A stretch of DNA of 14,876 nucleotides from an uncultured Verrucomicrobiae bacterium (lineage in GTDB: Bacteria > Verrucomicrobiota > Verrucomicrobiia > Palsa-1439), in assembly GCA_937927265.1 (NCBI GenBank), contig CALBCO010000137.1, positions 1-14,876 on the forward strand, written 5' to 3'. The translations under genes were made by a program, and so were the position numbers. Below, piece by piece: positions 13,457 through 14,876 of this stretch (positions within the stretch are counted from its first letter, which is position 1; every line of letters begins with the position of its first letter). Below the pieces are notes generated by a model. The model was not told the DNA's origin, did not search any database, and saw nothing but the letters and a program-made list of their open reading frames with translations.

Positions 13457-14448
13457 GGCAGAAGCCGGGCCGCCAGCGCCAAGACACGCGGATAGACGGG
13501 ATCGGGAGTGGTTTCGTCTAACGCCCATGAAATCAGTGTCGGTTCGTCGCCGGGCCAGAGAGAACGTTTGCGCGGCAGACCGCAGACAGTCGGCAGTGTG
13601 ACAGTGGCGGTCACAGTACATTCGGCGGGATCCTTGCGCACGGCCCACCAAGCGGACGCCGCGCGGAGCTCAATGGCCAACACACCGGCATCCGTCGTTT
13701 CGGAACTCGCCGACAATGCCAATCGCACCCGCCGGACCGCTCCCCTCGCCGACCAACCAGCTTGCCTGGCAAACCACGCAGCCAACAACCCCGCCCGCCT
13801 CGCGGCACCGGGGCGGGTGGTGTATTCAACCGCCACCGATTCAATCGCTGGCACCAACGCGCGGGCAGCCGGCTCGTCGAAAAACTCCGCGACTTGTTCC
13901 CGCCAGAACGCGAGTCGCAGCCAACTGATGTCCGTGAACCATGCCGCCGGTGCAGTGGCGGGCGGCGCCCCGTGGGAGGTGTCACCAATCACCCGGTCGG
14001 CCAATGCGCTGAGTTGCCGGAATAACTCCGCTTGGCGCGTCAGGTCGCCCGGCCACCACAACACGACCGGTAAATCGCCTTCGAGCAGCGCGAGCATCGC
14101 GGCCGGTAACTGCGGCGCGCCGGCGTGAACGGTGATCTGTTCGCAACAAACCTGTTTCTGTCCGCCACCGGTCAAATGACAATGGGCGTTGATTTGCGCA
14201 GTGGCCGGCGCGGTGTCATCGTCACCGGCCCGCAGCACGATCGCCCGACAAGGATGGCGGTTGGTCAACTTTCTGATTGTTGTCGTCACGTGGTCGTACT
14301 CGGCGTCAGTAGCGGTGACCGCGACGAGATTGAACAACGACGCCCGGCTCACAGCGTCCGACTCGGCGGCGGCCTGCCAGAGTGCGCGCAGTTCGTGTTC
14401 GACGGCGGCGATGGGCAGCTCGGTGGTGGTGGTCAGGGGCGTCGCCAT
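13453..14448 (-). CDS. opcA: OpcA, glucose-6-phosphate dehydrogenase assembly protein
   Basis: The 331-residue product matches OpcA, which promotes assembly and redox-dependent activation of glucose-6-phosphate dehydrogenase, best known in cyanobacteria and also found in actinobacteria. Recognisable parts are the N-terminal helix 'PIAAVEHELRALWQ', 'SLFNLVAV', the strand-helix 'TTIRKLTNRHPCRAIVL', 'CCEQITVHAGAPQLPA' and 'LLEGDLPVVLWWPGDL', followed by a more variable C-terminal half. The ATG at 14448 is chosen because the family begins there; it overlaps the end of zwf by 16 bases, so the two are translationally coupled, which fits their joint function. Adjacent cysteines (C110-C111, approximate) could be part of redox control, but that is speculative. 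The protein is cytoplasmic. Confidence 0.88.
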   Translation of the reverse strand: MATPLTTTTELPIAAVEHELRALWQAAAESDAVSRASLFNLVAVTATDAEYDHVTTTIRKLTNRHPCRAIVLRAGDDDTAPATAQINAHCHLTGGGQKQVCCEQITVHAGAPQLPAAMLALLEGDLPVVLWWPGDLTRQAELFRQLSALADRVIGDTSHGAPPATAPAAWFTDISWLRLAFWREQVAEFFDEPAARALVPAIESVAVEYTTRPGAARRAGLLAAWFARQAGWSARGAVRRVRLALSASSETTDAGVLAIELRAASAWWAVRKDPAECTVTATVTLPTVCGLPRKRSLWPGDEPTLISWALDETTPDPVYPRVLALAARLLP

Positions 14449-14876
14449 TGTCGTCCATCCTTGGCGATGAAGGCATCTGCTTCCGCCGGCCCCCACGAGC
14501 CTGGCGCATACGAGAACGGTGGTGCGGCTTCCAGCAACGGCTCGCAAATCGCCCACGCTTGCTCGGCTTCGTCGCCGCGGATGAACAACGTCGCGTCGCC
14601 CGCGAGCGCGTCGTGGAGCAAGCGTTCGTAGGCTTCCGGCGAGCGCGCGCCGAAACTGCCGCCATATTGGAAATCCATCTTGACCGGCTGGACGCGCAAC
14701 TCGGTGCCGGGGACTTTGGCGTTCATGCGGATGGCGATGCCTTCGTCGGGCTGGATGCGGAGCACGAGCACGTTGGGCCGGAGCGCGCCGCTGTTGCCGA
14801 AGAGCACGGCGGGCGGCGACTTGAACTGCACGGCGATCTCGGCGGTCTGTTTGGGCAATCGTTTCCCGTGCCGCAG
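14433..14876 (-). CDS. zwf: Glucose-6-phosphate dehydrogenase, C-terminal part
   Basis: The frame is open to the window edge, giving the last 147 residues of glucose-6-phosphate dehydrogenase; the N-terminus with the NADP-binding domain and active site is outside. Visible family features are 'LRHGKRLPKQ' at the edge, 'LVLRIQPDEGIAIRMNAKVPG', 'MDFQYGGSF', 'PEAYERLLHDALAGDATLFIR', 'DEAEQAWAICEPLL' and the end 'APGSWGPAEADAFIAKDGRQW'. It makes 6-phosphogluconolactone and NADPH in the oxidative pentose phosphate pathway. The stop lies inside the opcA start region. No truncation or frameshift is visible in this part. Confidence 0.97.
   Translation of the reverse strand: MRHGKRLPKQTAEIAVQFKSPPAVLFGNSGALRPNVLVLRIQPDEGIAIRMNAKVPGTELRVQPVKMDFQYGGSFGARSPEAYERLLHDALAGDATLFIRGDEAEQAWAICEPLLEAAPPFSYAPGSWGPAEADAFIAKDGRQWRRP

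Noticed and set aside
12748..13521. Open frame of 257 codons on the plus strand opposite eno
   Set aside because: It is the complement of highly conserved enolase coding sequence and has shadow-frame composition.

Overview
The window is about 15 kb of GC-rich chromosomal DNA with bacterial gene layout. The combination of Tad pilus genes, zwf-opcA-eno-ftsB, a sulfatase remnant, a Tat-exported Fe-S operon and a DUF192 gene points to the Verrucomicrobiota, perhaps the Pedosphaera/Limisphaera side. That placement is inference from gene content; no rRNA is present.

Layout. 1-1405 (+): end of a Tad pilus locus (tadB 3' end and complete tadC), followed by a DUF192 gene (1418-1798). 1789-2917: a gamma-class carbonic anhydrase-like gene (-) that overlaps the DUF192 gene tail to tail, then a divergent gene of unknown function (+). 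2998-3537 (-): a small secreted protein. 3647-5342 (+): mtnA and a HAD phosphatase overlapping by 4 bp, then tRNA-Asn, whose promoter and first 10 bases lie inside the HAD gene. 5343-6149: a gene-poor stretch with a possible dispersed repeat, a strong inverted repeat and the remains of a sulfatase gene that lost its centre. 6185-11279 (-): a tight four-gene operon, DUF6599-like membrane-anchored protein, DUF362 protein with a Tat signal, NapH-NapG-like polyferredoxin fusion, and Tat-exported aldo/keto reductase. 11280-11634: non-coding and hairpin-rich. 11635-11746 (-): initiator tRNA with its own promoter and terminator. 11788-14876 (-): zwf (3' part), opcA, eno and ftsB.

How the genes work together. 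zwf and opcA overlap and belong to the oxidative pentose phosphate pathway (G6PDH and its assembly/activation factor). eno has its own promoter at the end of opcA and is followed after 3 bases by ftsB. mtnA and the HAD phosphatase are translationally coupled, which suggests salvage of thiosugar or deoxysugar phosphates. The 6.2-11.3 kb operon is the best candidate for an uncharacterised system: its parts suggest electrons passing from a membrane quinol/ferredoxin complex through periplasmic iron-sulfur domains to an exported oxidoreductase. Its substrate cannot be read from the sequence.

Regulatory reading. Several sigma70-type promoters with 16-17 bp spacers can be seen. For three protein genes the -10 box ends exactly 8 bp before the chosen ATG, which predicts leaderless transcripts. 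Two promoters (eno and tRNA-fMet) have a TTGAC -35 box that contains the TGA stop codon of the gene upstream.
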